Assembly: GCA_944472155.2 (NCBI GenBank)
Contig: OX235272.1
Location: 98,400,020-98,464,019 of the forward strand
Origin: Trichobilharzia szidati
Lineage: Eukaryota; Platyhelminthes; Trematoda; Strigeidida; Schistosomatidae
Length of the DNA: 64,000 bases
Direction of reading: 5' to 3'
Shown: piece after piece, positions 21,326 to 31,497 of the stretch
Layout of the letters: each line of letters begins with the position of its first letter
Position numbering within the stretch: the first letter of the stretch is position 1
Notes under the pieces: generated by a model
Told to the model about the DNA's origin: nothing
Database searches by the model: none
What the model saw: only the letters and a program-made list of their open reading frames with translations
Program-made: the position numbers and the translations under genes

Positions 21326-24300
21326 TCATTGGTCCAATTGTTTTCCAAGTCTGAGTCTATACGTTCCACGCATATAAGTGTCATCGATTTTCAAATAGCC
21401 TTTGATGGTTGAGATGCAGAGGTGCGAAATGTCGAAGGAGGTGAAAAACAGTCTGCGAAGGTATTTTGCAGAGGGTTGACTGATCATCCCTCGATAAGAG
21501 ATTACAACAGGAATTTGCAAGATTCTTTGAATTGTATGTCCCATTGCAGACAGGAACCGTTGGCATGCAGCAACCATCGTTTGAGTTCCGTATTTTGACA
21601 TCTTCGACGCATGGCTGATATAAATGAAGGCATAACTGCAGATTGTTACGTCGAGAATGTATGCTACTCCGTCTAACAAGATAATCAGATCAGGTTTACA
21701 GAAAGACGTGGGCGTTGGAACACATGGCTCGACGTAAAATCTGGTATTCATTTTGCGCAGTTTGTTAGCGATCAGCTTGAGGACGTAGTTGTATCTCTTG
21801 CATCTGACGTCATGAGTTAGAGCGCAATGCTGAAGAATATGTTGAAGATTTTCCGGTTGACTTCACCCGCCTCTGCAGTTGATGTCCGCTCTAGGACGTC
21901 CACGCGTACTTCTCGTTTTTGTGCCCAAGAGGCCTCCACGCAGTTGAACGGCTCGTACATATAGTTTGGGCAAGGCCATTTCGGGGTTGAGAAGCCATTT
22001 GTGAGATTCAGGGCATTTTGTTGACTCAGTCAAACCGTAACCATCCGCCGATGAGTGTAGCCGTTGTGCCCAGCTTTCATGGGCTTTTTCTACTGATGTT
22101 AATATTTGTCGATGGGCTTGCATCGGAAGATTGCAGATCCTAAGAAAAGGTGTGAAGGTGGCGGAGGACGCGATGCCGCGTATGAGCGGATTCCTATTGT
22201 TGAGTAGTGCCTCGATTCTTTTGCGCCTATGAATCGGAATCGTTGTTGAGAGATTCATAATTCCCAGGCCTCCCTTTTTGATACCCGCGTGAAGTGTCTT
22301 TCGGGAGGTGAAGCCAGTCGCGGACAGCTGCACGAATAAGTTTTTCCATCGTTTTCAGAGTCAGTGAATATAGTAGACGAGGAATCAGATTGTTCTTCAG
22401 GATTCTCATTCATTGACGAGGTTTAAGGGGGGCGCTTTTCACATTGTCTAAGTATTTGTTGAGGACGCCGACATGATCGAAGCAGCGCCTGCCCTTGTAA
22501 TTGAAAGGGAACACCCAGATAGGTAAATTCCTGTGTTGGCGAGATGGCTGGAATTGACAGGCAGTTGATATTGAAGACAGTAGGAGAAAGGGCAACGATT
22601 CTACGCTGTCTGTCAGCGACTAAGTTGATTATGTGGCTTTTGTCGACGTTGATCGGTAGTCCCGCCAGCTCCAGCGAGGCCGCGATACAGCTGAGTTTGT
22701 TTTGAAGAGCCGCAGCATTTGGAGCTAGGATGATGAGATCATCAGCATATGCTATGTAGTGCAGAGGATGGCCATCGACGCAGATGGGGTCATGGGCTTG
22801 AAGAACATTGAGTATCTCATCCATAGTCATAGTGAAGAGAAGTGGTGACAGAGGGTCACCCTGTTTGACTCCTCGTATTGGATGACAATTCACTTCGTGG
22901 AAGAGACTGTAGGAGTTGGAGTAGTAGTTTGTAAGATATTCTCTAAGCATTGGGGGCGCACCAAAACTCTCAGCCACCCTTAGAATTGTTTGATGTAAGA
23001 CGCTGTCGAAAGCTTTCGGGATGTCGATGATAGCTAATGCGCAACTTGTGTAGTTGAAGTGCGCTTCTCTCAAGATGGCGTGAAGTAGATTGGTTGCTTC
23101 GAAGCAGCCACCACGTTGCAGGAAGGCAAACTGTAGTTTTTCCACTGGGAATGATCTGAACCATCGCTTGGCGATAATCTTGTGCAGACAGCGCGTAACA
23201 ACAGAAGTGATGGAAGTAGGCCGGAAGTCGATAGGGTTATCGGGGTGTGATGTCTTCGGAATGAAGGTGACTCTAGAAGCTATCAAAGGTGAAGGTAAAA
23301 AAGACGTCAGCAAAAGAGTGTTAAGATACCCAGCTAGACTAGTGGGGTTGATTTTCTGGAGGTCCCTGGCGGTTATGCGGTCGACACCTGCGGCGGATTT
23401 GACCATTTCTTTTAGTGCCCGTTTGATCTCTTCAGTTGAAACTGGGGCGATCAAGTCATTGTTAGTTGGAAGGTATTCCTGAACCGGTCTAGTGTCTGGT
23501 AGGGCTGGGCGTGTGAAGGTGTCTATCCAAAATTCATTGAAGCCTCCTATACTGGAAGGCTGACATGTAAACGGGTCTCTCCATCTGCCATCAAGTACCG
23601 TGTTTGCAGCGTCTTTCGACGAACGGTGGAAGAGCGTTTGCATGTGGGCATATAGAATGCGTCGCCTCTTCTTGTTGTTTAAGTTCGGTGGGAGACCGGA
23701 GACGTATCGCTGCTTGGATGGTTTCCATTTTGTAGGGAACAGTTGGTGGGCCTGCTTATCCAAAAGTTGACGTGTCTCCTCAAGAGTAATATCATTCGCA
23801 CATAGTTGCAGAGTAATTTCTCGAGTGGATTCAGTGTCCAGCCGCTGAGATGAATTTGCCAGTTGTGTGCTGATGGCAGCCAGGAGGTTAGCGTGTATAT
23901 TGTCCATGTGGAGGCTTCTATGAAGTGTCAGATTCACCAGGGGACTTGAACCATCTTGAGTGAGTCGAGTAGTTGGCATAATTTGTCTTCGAGCTTCATG
24001 TTCAGAGGTTGCAGTGGGTGATGAGGTTCGGTTGAGCGAGAAAGTGTTGACAGTATAAGTTGGGACTGATTCGTCAATATCAATAGTATGCAGAGGTGGG
24101 AGGATCATTGACACAGCAGTGTGAGAATATAAAATTGTTCTGTTGACAGTACTTATTGCGCAGTGGTACTGCGGTATTCGCATTGGTAGGGTGGATTCCT
24201 CGATTACAGTGCAATCATTATTAATGACAGCCAATTGGACGGATCGCTGTTCTTCTAACTGAGTCAGCGTACAGGAATTCGATGAGATTGTGATAGCTGG

Positions 24301-25020
24301 ATCTGAAGTTGCTCTGCATGGACTTATAGGAGCAGAGATTGATCTGTTGACGGTGAAAGCATCAATGAGTGAGGTAACTGGCTGAATTTGGCGATAGGAC
24401 GTATTTGGAGTGAGGACTATTGTTGGCAGAGATGGGTTGAGTCTACATCTCCATTTTAGCCTGGCTAGACGTAGTCTAACTGCATCAGCGGTGCGGTTGC
24501 CAACGGCTTCAGCGACAAAAGCGAAGAACTGTAAAGGCGCAAGTAGAGGTGAATCGAGACATTTGGCCGTTGAGATCAATCGAGCATCTTCTTGAGTGGA
24601 CCAGGTTTGAAGTTTTGGACGCACATACAGTGCTGATCTAATAGCATAGTTTTCATGTAATGATGCAGGTGAGGATGGAATCGAGTAGGAGCCAATGGTT
24701 GATGCGGAGCGCGACGATGATGGGACAAATGTTGACCATTTGAGTGTTTGTAGACGGCGTCTGATGGCTTCAACTGGGCGATGTGGCAGATGGTCGCGTA
24801 GGTGTTGATACAGTTCAGCTTTGCTGTTGAATCGGTCGACTGCTGCGTCTGCTAACATCAGTAAAGTGAGTTCTTCATTTTGGGACCAATTTCTTCGTAT
24901 TCGACAGTCGATGAGGAGGCGACCGAGAAGGACCTCTTTGTATTCGGCGGGGTTGATTTGACGCAGATGTTGAGTCAAACCTCTCAGAGAAGCGAAGTTT
25001 GAAGGACAGTATATTCACAG
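21326..25020 (-). pseudogene. R2-clade non-LTR retrotransposon, broken
   Basis: On the minus strand the main frame (24978-22423, 851 codons) starts after a degenerate zinc-finger block (about 25000-24950: CPS-NFASLRGLTQHL, lacking the second Cys and the last His). Two Myb-like Trp-rich repeats follow (about residues 28-78 and 118-178). The RT has IDIPKAFDSV (about 655), GVKQGDPLSPLLF (about 705) and AYADDLII (about 743). The thumb continues in another frame (shift near 22500), crosses an in-frame TGA (22410-22412), and shifts again near 22300 to the GGLGIMNL block. A further in-frame TGA (21863-21865) falls in the CCHC region, followed by HILQH-C. The restriction-like endonuclease comes last (21700-21640, PDLIILLD and YILDVTI). 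The domain order is that of R2 elements. Classical R2 elements target 28S rDNA, but no rDNA is seen nearby. Confidence 0.85.
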
Positions 25021-25527
25021 GAATCTTGGAGATACGATTGAGGATAGGGATTGATTGGACTGCATGGAGTGAGGTGATGATGGATTGGATGTGATGGGAG
25101 AAGGATGAGCTGCTGGCAATTGGGAGATGAAGGAAGGAAAACAGGAGGCTGTTGTTTGAGGGTCAGCTTGAACCATGGCAGAGACCATGGATTGTGATGA
25201 GGGTCGGCTTGAAATAGATGACATGACTGGAGATTTGCGTGATAGCCTCACTACACCAGCTACCAGTGTGACTTGGCACAGTATGCGAGTAGGTTGCGTC
25301 GTTATTGTCCTTGGACTCTATGTCCTTATTTTGGTTTTTAGTTTGGATGCTAGCATAGCTTTGAATATTATTTGCCGTAAAGCGTGAGATACTCCTGAGA
25401 ACTTGAATACGTTGGGGATTCTTCGCAACAGGTGGCGTATTTCGGCGCGTTTTATTATCGAATTCCATTTGAATGATTATCAAAAACAATGAATTCCATT
25501 TGCATTGTTCTGACATTTCCTTTTGTT
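25021..25527 (-). other. Probable 5' region of the R2-clade element
   Basis: Between the R2 zinc-finger remnant and the next CR1 fragment lie open minus-strand frames (25516-25163 and 25251-25015) with low-complexity Ser/Pro/Gln content. They may be the 5' leader or N-terminal part of the R2-type protein. I see no motif that proves it. Confidence 0.4.
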
Positions 25528-25665
25528 ACTTAAGATCTTTACAATATCCCTATAGAGTCAAACCTATCCAGATAAATGGAAAACCACATTTATAGTACCC
25601 AAACACAAATGCGGATCAAAAACTGAAGTCAACAACTATAGGCCAATCAATATTACACCCATAGC
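25528..25665 (+). pseudogene. CR1-like RT fragment, part 1 (left of a nested insertion)
   Basis: The plus-strand translation shows TYPDKWKTTFIVPKHK and NNYRPINITP, the start of a CR1-type RT, with one stop. It breaks off at about 25665 and resumes at 26466 with SRIMERIVKGD, exactly the block expected next. The two parts are one element split by an RTE insertion. Confidence 0.75.
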
Positions 25666-26465
25666 ACCCACAAACTGGAAGATATGCAAGCGAAAAGCAA
25701 CTAATTAGCAGAAGAAGCATCAAAGATAGGACTTCAGGTGAACATCGAGAAAACAGAGGTAATGAAGATTCCTGGACAAGAACAACAACAACAGACAACG
25801 ATCAGCATAAATGGGAGGGACCTGAAAGAAACAACCTCTTTTACCTACCTTGGAAGCATCGTTTCAACTACAGGAGGACGGAACTGATGAGGATATCAAA
25901 GCAAGGATCGGAAAAGCAAGACAAGCTTTCACTACTCGCAAGCCTGTGTGGAGGTCAACAACACTCAGCATGAAAAATAAGATCCGGATTTTCAACTCCA
26001 ATGTGAAGTCAGTGCTACTATACGGATCAGAGACTTGGCGCTCCATAAAGAGCATCTCAAACAAACTACAGACCTTCATTAACAGTTGTCTTCGCTCAAT
26101 ACTCAAGATCAGATGGCCGGCCAGAAAAGATCAGCAAGAGGGATCTCTGGGAGCTAACCAACCAGGAACCGATTGTGAAACAAATAGGGAGGAAGAAATG
26201 GAGATGGGTTGGCCATACTCTGAGAAAAGAAACCATCAAGTGACATCACTAGGCAAGCCATTGCTCGAGTGGAACCCGAAAGGGAAGCGGTGAGTTGGTC
26301 GTCAGGGCAAGGGTGACTTGGAGGAGGTCATGTGAAGAGGAGATGAAGACGTGTGGGCAGACATGGAGCCAGGTGAAGACCCTAGCAGAGAACAGAACGC
26401 AATGGAGACGCACGGCTGAAGCCCTATGTTCCTGTAGGAATTAAAGGATACAATAATAATAATAA
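25666..26465 (+). mobile_element. RTE-clade (SR2-like) 3' fragment inserted in a CR1-like element
   Basis: This is a 5'-truncated RTE element. The C-terminal RT region reads EEASKIGLQVNIEKTEVM, FTYLGSIV, then after a frameshift near 25880 RIGKARQAF, SVLLYGSETW and RWVGHTLR-like blocks. The coding part ends at about 26442 (CSCRN then stop). It finishes in a short tail and an (ATA/AAT)n tract at 26450-26465, as RTE elements often do. The host CR1 RT frame continues directly after the tract. Confidence 0.75.
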
Positions 26466-26908
26466 TCTAGAATTATGGAAAGAATAGTTAAGGGTGATAT
26501 TCTCAAACATATGCTCAGCTGCGATATTCTAAGTCCCAACCAACATTTATTCCTAAAATCCAGATCATGCATGACCTGTCACCTTGACTTCTCTAACCAT
26601 ATAGCCAGTACCGAGACAGACAACAACCAGTACTTGTCATCTACTTCAACATATCCAAAGCCTTCGACCGCGTTGACCATTTGCTTCTAATAAATAAGCT
26701 GAACTCCTTAGGATTACGTGATCCACTATTAGGATGGCTTGAATCATTCCTTAACAATAGGTCCCAAGTAGTTAGACTGGGGTCTGTAAACTCTAAGCCT
26801 AGTCCACTCACTTCCGGAGTAGTTCAAGGTAGCGTCTTAGGCCCCCTTCTATTCACTCTATATGTCAACGACATATGCAGCTGTTTCTCACTTGGTAAAC
26901 CATTCATA
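26466..26908 (+). pseudogene. CR1-like RT fragment, part 2
   Basis: This continues part 1. It holds the SRIMERIVKGD block, SPNQHLFLKSRSC, a frame change near 26680, then LRDPLLGWLESFLNNR and TSGVVQGSVLGPLLF (about 26810-26855). The homology ends at GKPF, just before the YADD motif, where an ATA tract and an R-like fragment begin. The D-containing FNISKAFD block is frameshifted. Dead fragment. Confidence 0.75.
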
Positions 26909-27160
26909 ATAATAATATACATTTCACATAAATTAAGCACTCACATGATTAATATACCGTTTGTACAGACTTGATCATATATGATAAGTGCAATTTGAAA
27001 TAGAACACTGATTTTTGACATTAAAAATTGGGAAATAAACCTCCAGAAACTTTGTTAGAATAGATTACAATATATTGGTTCAAGGCCAAATTATAATCTA
27101 TAATATACTTATAGTCAGTCAAATTCATGCGGGAATTACGAAATGTTGCGTTAATGGAAG
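26909..27160 (-). repeat. Diverged R-like repeat fragment
   Basis: The reverse complement starts with an ATT tract and resembles the end of R at 63170-63255 (a tgatcaagtctgtacaaa block against tgatcgtgcctgtaaaaa). The remainder is AT-rich, with only weak similarity to R. Low confidence. Confidence 0.4.
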
Positions 27161-27164
27161 GTAG

Positions 27165-27408
27165 TGTAACGCAATAGAAACCAATATAATGCCACTAAAC
27201 AAGTTTCTTTTTCTTCTTTTTCAGAAAGAAACGTCAACGTGGCATCGCTAGAGCAAGAGGAAGATCGGTTCTCTAAACTTGTTATAAATGACGATAAGTA
27301 ACTTGTACCCCGGGCTATTCAAGCCTCGTTTTGCTTGAAATAAACGTATCTTCCCCGCCGTCTTTGCCTTCTTCCATCGTCCGTCGTGCTTGTGGTCTGT
27401 GTGCTATA
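27165..27408 (+). repeat. 5' LTR of the CsRn1-like Gypsy element
   Basis: A 244-bp LTR, recognised because it matches both halves of the solo LTR at 32951-34167. The ends are TGTAAC and gtgctata. It contains a long pyrimidine tract followed by cag (acceptor AG at 27223-27224) and an AATAAA (27339-27344). The base word before it is gtag. It precedes a primer-binding-site-like ttggtgtcgg at 27409. Confidence 0.85.
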
Positions 27409-27424
27409 TTGGTGTCGGAGGTGC
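27409..27424 (+). promoter_or_regulatory. Candidate primer-binding site
   Basis: The ttggtgtcggaggtgc directly after the LTR starts like a PBS complementary to a tRNA 3' end (TGGT...). A tRNA-Leu-type primer would be one guess; I cannot confirm the tRNA. Confidence 0.45.
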
Positions 27425-27441
27425 TCTCTCTACGCAGAAAC

Positions 27442-30400
27442 ATGGCAAATCACCCTGAAGACGCTCTTCCCAAGCTTTTTCCAGAGGAATGTGCCCCCAC
27501 ATTGCCAAGCATCCCGCCACTTCCTCGCCCACCCGTGTTCCAGCTCTCCGCAGACTATAGACTTTGGAAGGATCGCATGCAAGCGCATCTTGACATCGCT
27601 CCCGTGAGTCATCATTTCATTCACGTCCTCAACAGCCTGTCTGATGATGCTTACGCTCGCGCAAAGGCGGCCGGATTCAGCAACGCCAACTCTATGCGTA
27701 CCAACTGGGAGATACTCGACCAGTGCTTCGACTTGGGGCAGAGCTCGCAACACACCATGCTTAGATTCTATTCCCGTCGACAATTACCAGGGGAGAGTTT
27801 CCTGGACTATCTCCATGCCCTCCAGCTCCTGGCAGCTGGCCTTGACTGCCACAAGGACCTCCCTAGCCGAGACCAGGCAGTGTGCACACGCTTCGTCGAG
27901 GGAACGACGCACGGAGAACTGCGCACACACCTACGACGTCAGCTCCCAACCAGCTCAGTCGAACTACAACGAATCATCCTCTGTTTTATGGACGCGGAGA
28001 ATGATTACACGCCTACACCCAGCAGCTCTTTATGTCCACTGCCAACAGCAGCCGCCGCGACTCCCGTCCGTCGTGATCGTTCCAGAAGCCAACGGCGTTC
28101 AAATGGGGACGCCGCGCGTGGATGTTACTACTGCCAGCGTTACGGGAAGAAGGCCCGCAAGTGCGGACACAACCGTCAGCCGGAACGCAGTAAGTCCCCT
28201 ATTTTTAACTTGTCTACATACTCTCGTTTATACCAACCTTTGACGTTATGGGGATATATTAATGGCGTACCCTCTAAAATTCTCTTAGATACTGGTGCGT
28301 CAGTTTCGCTCGTAAAGGCTGCCTTCCTTCGACGCTTGCCCCAGCACTCACCCCCAGTAGCCACACATAATATCTTGACGACGGCTAACGGCGCTAAATT
28401 GGAGGCTCGATCTGCTACAGATCTGCAGCTGCGCCTGGGAGACCTAAATGTGCACCATCGGTTCCTTATCTGTACGCAAATAACATGGGACCTCATCCTC
28501 GGAGTAGACTTCTTGACGTCCCGCCAAACCCTGATAGATATTGCCAATGCTCGCGTCACAATTGATTCTGTCCCTGTAGCCTTATATAGCCCTCAAAAAC
28601 AGACCTCTTCGGTGTTAAGGGTACCAGTATCTACCACCTTAAATCAAATTTCAGTTGACCCATCCGCTCCTGCTCCTCTCCGAGAGCGAATGCTAGAACT
28701 AATTGGTAAATACGCGGATGTGTTTGATGATGGGGCTAATCCAGGACGAACTGGAGTGGTCCAGCACCGTATCGATACCGGCAGCCATCCGCCGGTACGC
28801 CAGCTACCCAGACGCATCCCGGTGCATTATCAGCCCCAACTAGAATGGTTGCTACAGGACATGCTGGATAAAAAGATCATCGTACCTTCCTCGTCCCCAT
28901 GGGCGTCACCTATTTTGTTAGTTAAGAAGAAAGATGGATCCCTCCGTATGTGTATCGACTACCGCAGGTTGAATGCCGTGACGAGACGTGATTCCTTCAC
29001 GATTCCTCGCATTGACTCTACTCTCGACGCACTGAGTGGCTCGAAATGGTTCTCCACGTTAGACTTAGCATCTGGGTATTGGCAAGTTGAGGTACACCCT
29101 GCCGACTGCCCAAAGACTGCCTTCATCCTTCCGACTGGGTTGTATGAATTTCGCACCATGTCCTCTGGTTTGTGCAATGCCCCCGCCACTTTTCAACGGC
29201 TGATGCAAGTCGTCCTGGATAGGTTAGTTCCACACCAATGTTTAATATATCTTGATGACATCGTTGTCCACGGAAAATCTCCCGAGGAACACATAGATAA
29301 CCTACGTACTGTCTTTCAACGCCTACGCACGGCTGGCTTAAAGTTAAAACCGTCTAAGTGTACCTTTCTTCAGCAAGAAGTTATTTTCTTGGGCCACCGT
29401 ATCTCCCCAGATGGTATCCAGACAGACCCAGCGAAAACTCGCCTCATCTCCGACTGGGCCGTACCTCAGTGTAGTAAAGACGTTCGCAGCTTCTTGGGTT
29501 TAGCATCGTACTATCGTCGTTTTGTCCCCGCATTCGCCACCATAGCATCACCTCTACATCGCTTAACGGAACAGGGTCGAAAATTTTTATGGACTAGTGA
29601 GTGTCAAAATGCCTTTAACCAGTTGAAGAAACGCCTCACGTCATCACCCATCCTCGCATTTCCTGACACGTCTACAACGGCTGGCTCCTTCATATTAGAT
29701 ACTGATGCAAGTGCCACTGCCATTGGTGCCGTTCTTTCCCAAGTGGCGCCCGATGGTCGAGAACGGGTAATTGCATATGCGAGCCGTAAGCTTGACAAAC
29801 GTGGAACCCGGTACTCCACGACACGCCGAGAGATGCTGGCCCTCGTTCACTTTCTCAAATACTTCCGTCATTATCTTCTTGGGCGCCCATTTCGAGCACG
29901 CACTGACCATCGTGCCCTGCAGTGGCTGCAAACCTTTCGCGAACCCGAAGGCCAGGTTGCTCGCTGGCAGGAACGGTTGCAGGAGTTTGATTTTACCTGT
30001 GAGTACCGCCCTGGACCCCGCCACGCTAACGCCGATGCACTCTCCCGTCTTCCGTCTGATGTTTCCACGGTAAATGCTATACTAAATACAGGTCTCGATG
30101 TTGACTGGGCAGCACTGCAGGCGGCTGACGCCGATATTCAACTTGTCTACTCCCGACAGCTTCATGGGAACGATAAACCATCGAATAAAGAACTACAGAG
30201 CCTGTCCGATGCAACCAAATGCATCTGCGGTAAGTGGGGGATACTACGCCTGATTGATAACGTTTTGTATATAGTTGAACCGCCATCATCACCTCGCCTT
30301 CTCGTGCCACGTTTGAAAGTTCAGGAGGTAATACATCTTGTACACCAGCAACTGGGTCACGCTGGCCAACGAAAAACCGAGCACGCCGTCCGTCAACGCT

Positions 30401-31497
30401 TTTGGTGGCCACTTCTTCATCACGACGTGACTGAATTTTGCCGCAACTGTGCCACGTGTGCGCAGATTAAACAACCCCAAGCATTCCCCCGAGCACCGTT
30501 AGTACCGATGCTTACCGAGGCGCCTAACCACCGAGTTGGGGTAGACGTAATGGGGCCAATAACAACGTCGAGACACGGCAACCGATACATCCTTGTCATG
30601 GTCGATTACTTCACAAAGTGGTGCGAAGCCGTCCCCTTGAAACAACAAGATGCCTTGACGATTGGCCGCGCGTTCATAGACAATTGGGTGTCCCGCTTTG
30701 GTGCCCCTCTTTATCTACACTCTGACCAGGGCGCCGCATTTGAGAGTCATCTTCTCGCTAACATCTGCAATACCTTTGGTATCCGGAAGACCCACACTAC
30801 GCCATACCATCCACAGGGTAATGGACTCGTCGAACGCACCAACAGAACTATTAAGAACCTCATCCGTGCCTTCTTATGCAACGCACCGGAGAATACCTGG
30901 GATGAGGTCCTGCCCCAGTGTTTGCTAGCATACCGCTCTTCCGTGCATTCATCTACGGGCTTTTCCCCAGCTCTGCTATTGTTCGGACACGATCTCCGTC
31001 TCCCAGTCGAGATTCAAACGCTGCTGTTACCATACGAGAAAATCGACTGCATTCCCTATGTCCGACATCTTCGCCACCACCTAGAGGTCGCCTACAACTT
31101 GGCACGTCGCCATCTACAGTCTTCGTCCGACCACCAGAAGAATATTTACGACCGATTTGCACGCGGCCCCACTTACTCGCCTGGCGATTATGTTTGGCTC
31201 CATCGACCATCCGTTCCGGCCGGTTCGTGCCCCAAATTCTACGCTCCCTGGCAAGGACCTTATGAGATCGTCCGGCATCGACCCCCCACAACGTACGTCC
31301 TGCGGCATCTGCGACACCCTCAAGAGAAGCTAGTCACAGCACATTATAATCAGCTGAAACCACATCATCCAGCAGCCGTCACGGAACCGGCTCCATCCGC
31401 GCAACCGCCACCCGCTACCAGCTACGTCGAGGTGCCAATCGATGGAGGCATTGCATACCCCATACCGTCGCCGGGCACTGAGGACAGTGCCTGGTAA
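27442..31497 (+). CDS. Gag-Pol polyprotein of a CsRn1-like Ty3/Gypsy LTR retrotransposon
   Basis: One uninterrupted frame of 1351 codons from the first ATG after the LTR (MANHPE). A longer in-frame start at 27331 lies inside the LTR and is unlikely. Gag (about 1-240) is followed by a knuckle with spacing CX2CX9CXH (about 232-248), a variant of the CsRn1-type pattern. Protease has LDTGAS (about 281). RT has LDLASGYWQ and YLDD (about 602), RNase H has LDTDASATAIGAV (about 752), and integrase has an HHCC finger (about 965-1005) and a D, D35E core (GVDVMGP, HSDQG, LVER). All catalytic residues seen are intact. Gag and Pol share one frame, so no frameshift is needed. No matching LTR follows the stop, so the copy is 3'-truncated and cannot complete a normal cycle as it stands. 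Confidence 0.93.
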   Translation: MANHPEDALPKLFPEECAPTLPSIPPLPRPPVFQLSADYRLWKDRMQAHLDIAPVSHHFIHVLNSLSDDAYARAKAAGFSNANSMRTNWEILDQCFDLGQSSQHTMLRFYSRRQLPGESFLDYLHALQLLAAGLDCHKDLPSRDQAVCTRFVEGTTHGELRTHLRRQLPTSSVELQRIILCFMDAENDYTPTPSSSLCPLPTAAAATPVRRDRSRSQRRSNGDAARGCYYCQRYGKKARKCGHNRQPERSKSPIFNLSTYSRLYQPLTLWGYINGVPSKILLDTGASVSLVKAAFLRRLPQHSPPVATHNILTTANGAKLEARSATDLQLRLGDLNVHHRFLICTQITWDLILGVDFLTSRQTLIDIANARVTIDSVPVALYSPQKQTSSVLRVPVSTTLNQISVDPSAPAPLRERMLELIGKYADVFDDGANPGRTGVVQHRIDTGSHPPVRQLPRRIPVHYQPQLEWLLQDMLDKKIIVPSSSPWASPILLVKKKDGSLRMCIDYRRLNAVTRRDSFTIPRIDSTLDALSGSKWFSTLDLASGYWQVEVHPADCPKTAFILPTGLYEFRTMSSGLCNAPATFQRLMQVVLDRLVPHQCLIYLDDIVVHGKSPEEHIDNLRTVFQRLRTAGLKLKPSKCTFLQQEVIFLGHRISPDGIQTDPAKTRLISDWAVPQCSKDVRSFLGLASYYRRFVPAFATIASPLHRLTEQGRKFLWTSECQNAFNQLKKRLTSSPILAFPDTSTTAGSFILDTDASATAIGAVLSQVAPDGRERVIAYASRKLDKRGTRYSTTRREMLALVHFLKYFRHYLLGRPFRARTDHRALQWLQTFREPEGQVARWQERLQEFDFTCEYRPGPRHANADALSRLPSDVSTVNAILNTGLDVDWAALQAADADIQLVYSRQLHGNDKPSNKELQSLSDATKCICGKWGILRLIDNVLYIVEPPSSPRLLVPRLKVQEVIHLVHQQLGHAGQRKTEHAVRQRFWWPLLHHDVTEFCRNCATCAQIKQPQAFPRAPLVPMLTEAPNHRVGVDVMGPITTSRHGNRYILVMVDYFTKWCEAVPLKQQDALTIGRAFIDNWVSRFGAPLYLHSDQGAAFESHLLANICNTFGIRKTHTTPYHPQGNGLVERTNRTIKNLIRAFLCNAPENTWDEVLPQCLLAYRSSVHSSTGFSPALLLFGHDLRLPVEIQTLLLPYEKIDCIPYVRHLRHHLEVAYNLARRHLQSSSDHQKNIYDRFARGPTYSPGDYVWLHRPSVPAGSCPKFYAPWQGPYEIVRHRPPTTYVLRHLRHPQEKLVTAHYNQLKPHHPAAVTEPAPSAQPPPATSYVEVPIDGGIAYPIPSPGTEDSAW

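Noticed and set aside
23090..23482. 130-codon plus-strand frame inside the R2 element
   Set aside because: Antisense to the RT domain and without a recognisable domain.
25886..25912. Second hammerhead-like ctgatgaggat...atcggaaa
   Set aside because: It lies in conserved RTE coding sequence and no closing helices were found.
27331..27441. In-frame extension of gag-pol to 27331
   Set aside because: It lies mostly in the LTR and primer-binding site. The ATG at 27442 is the first after these.
30077..31323. Long antisense frames over gag-pol
   Set aside because: They are shadows of the real frame in a GC-richer coding region, with no motifs.
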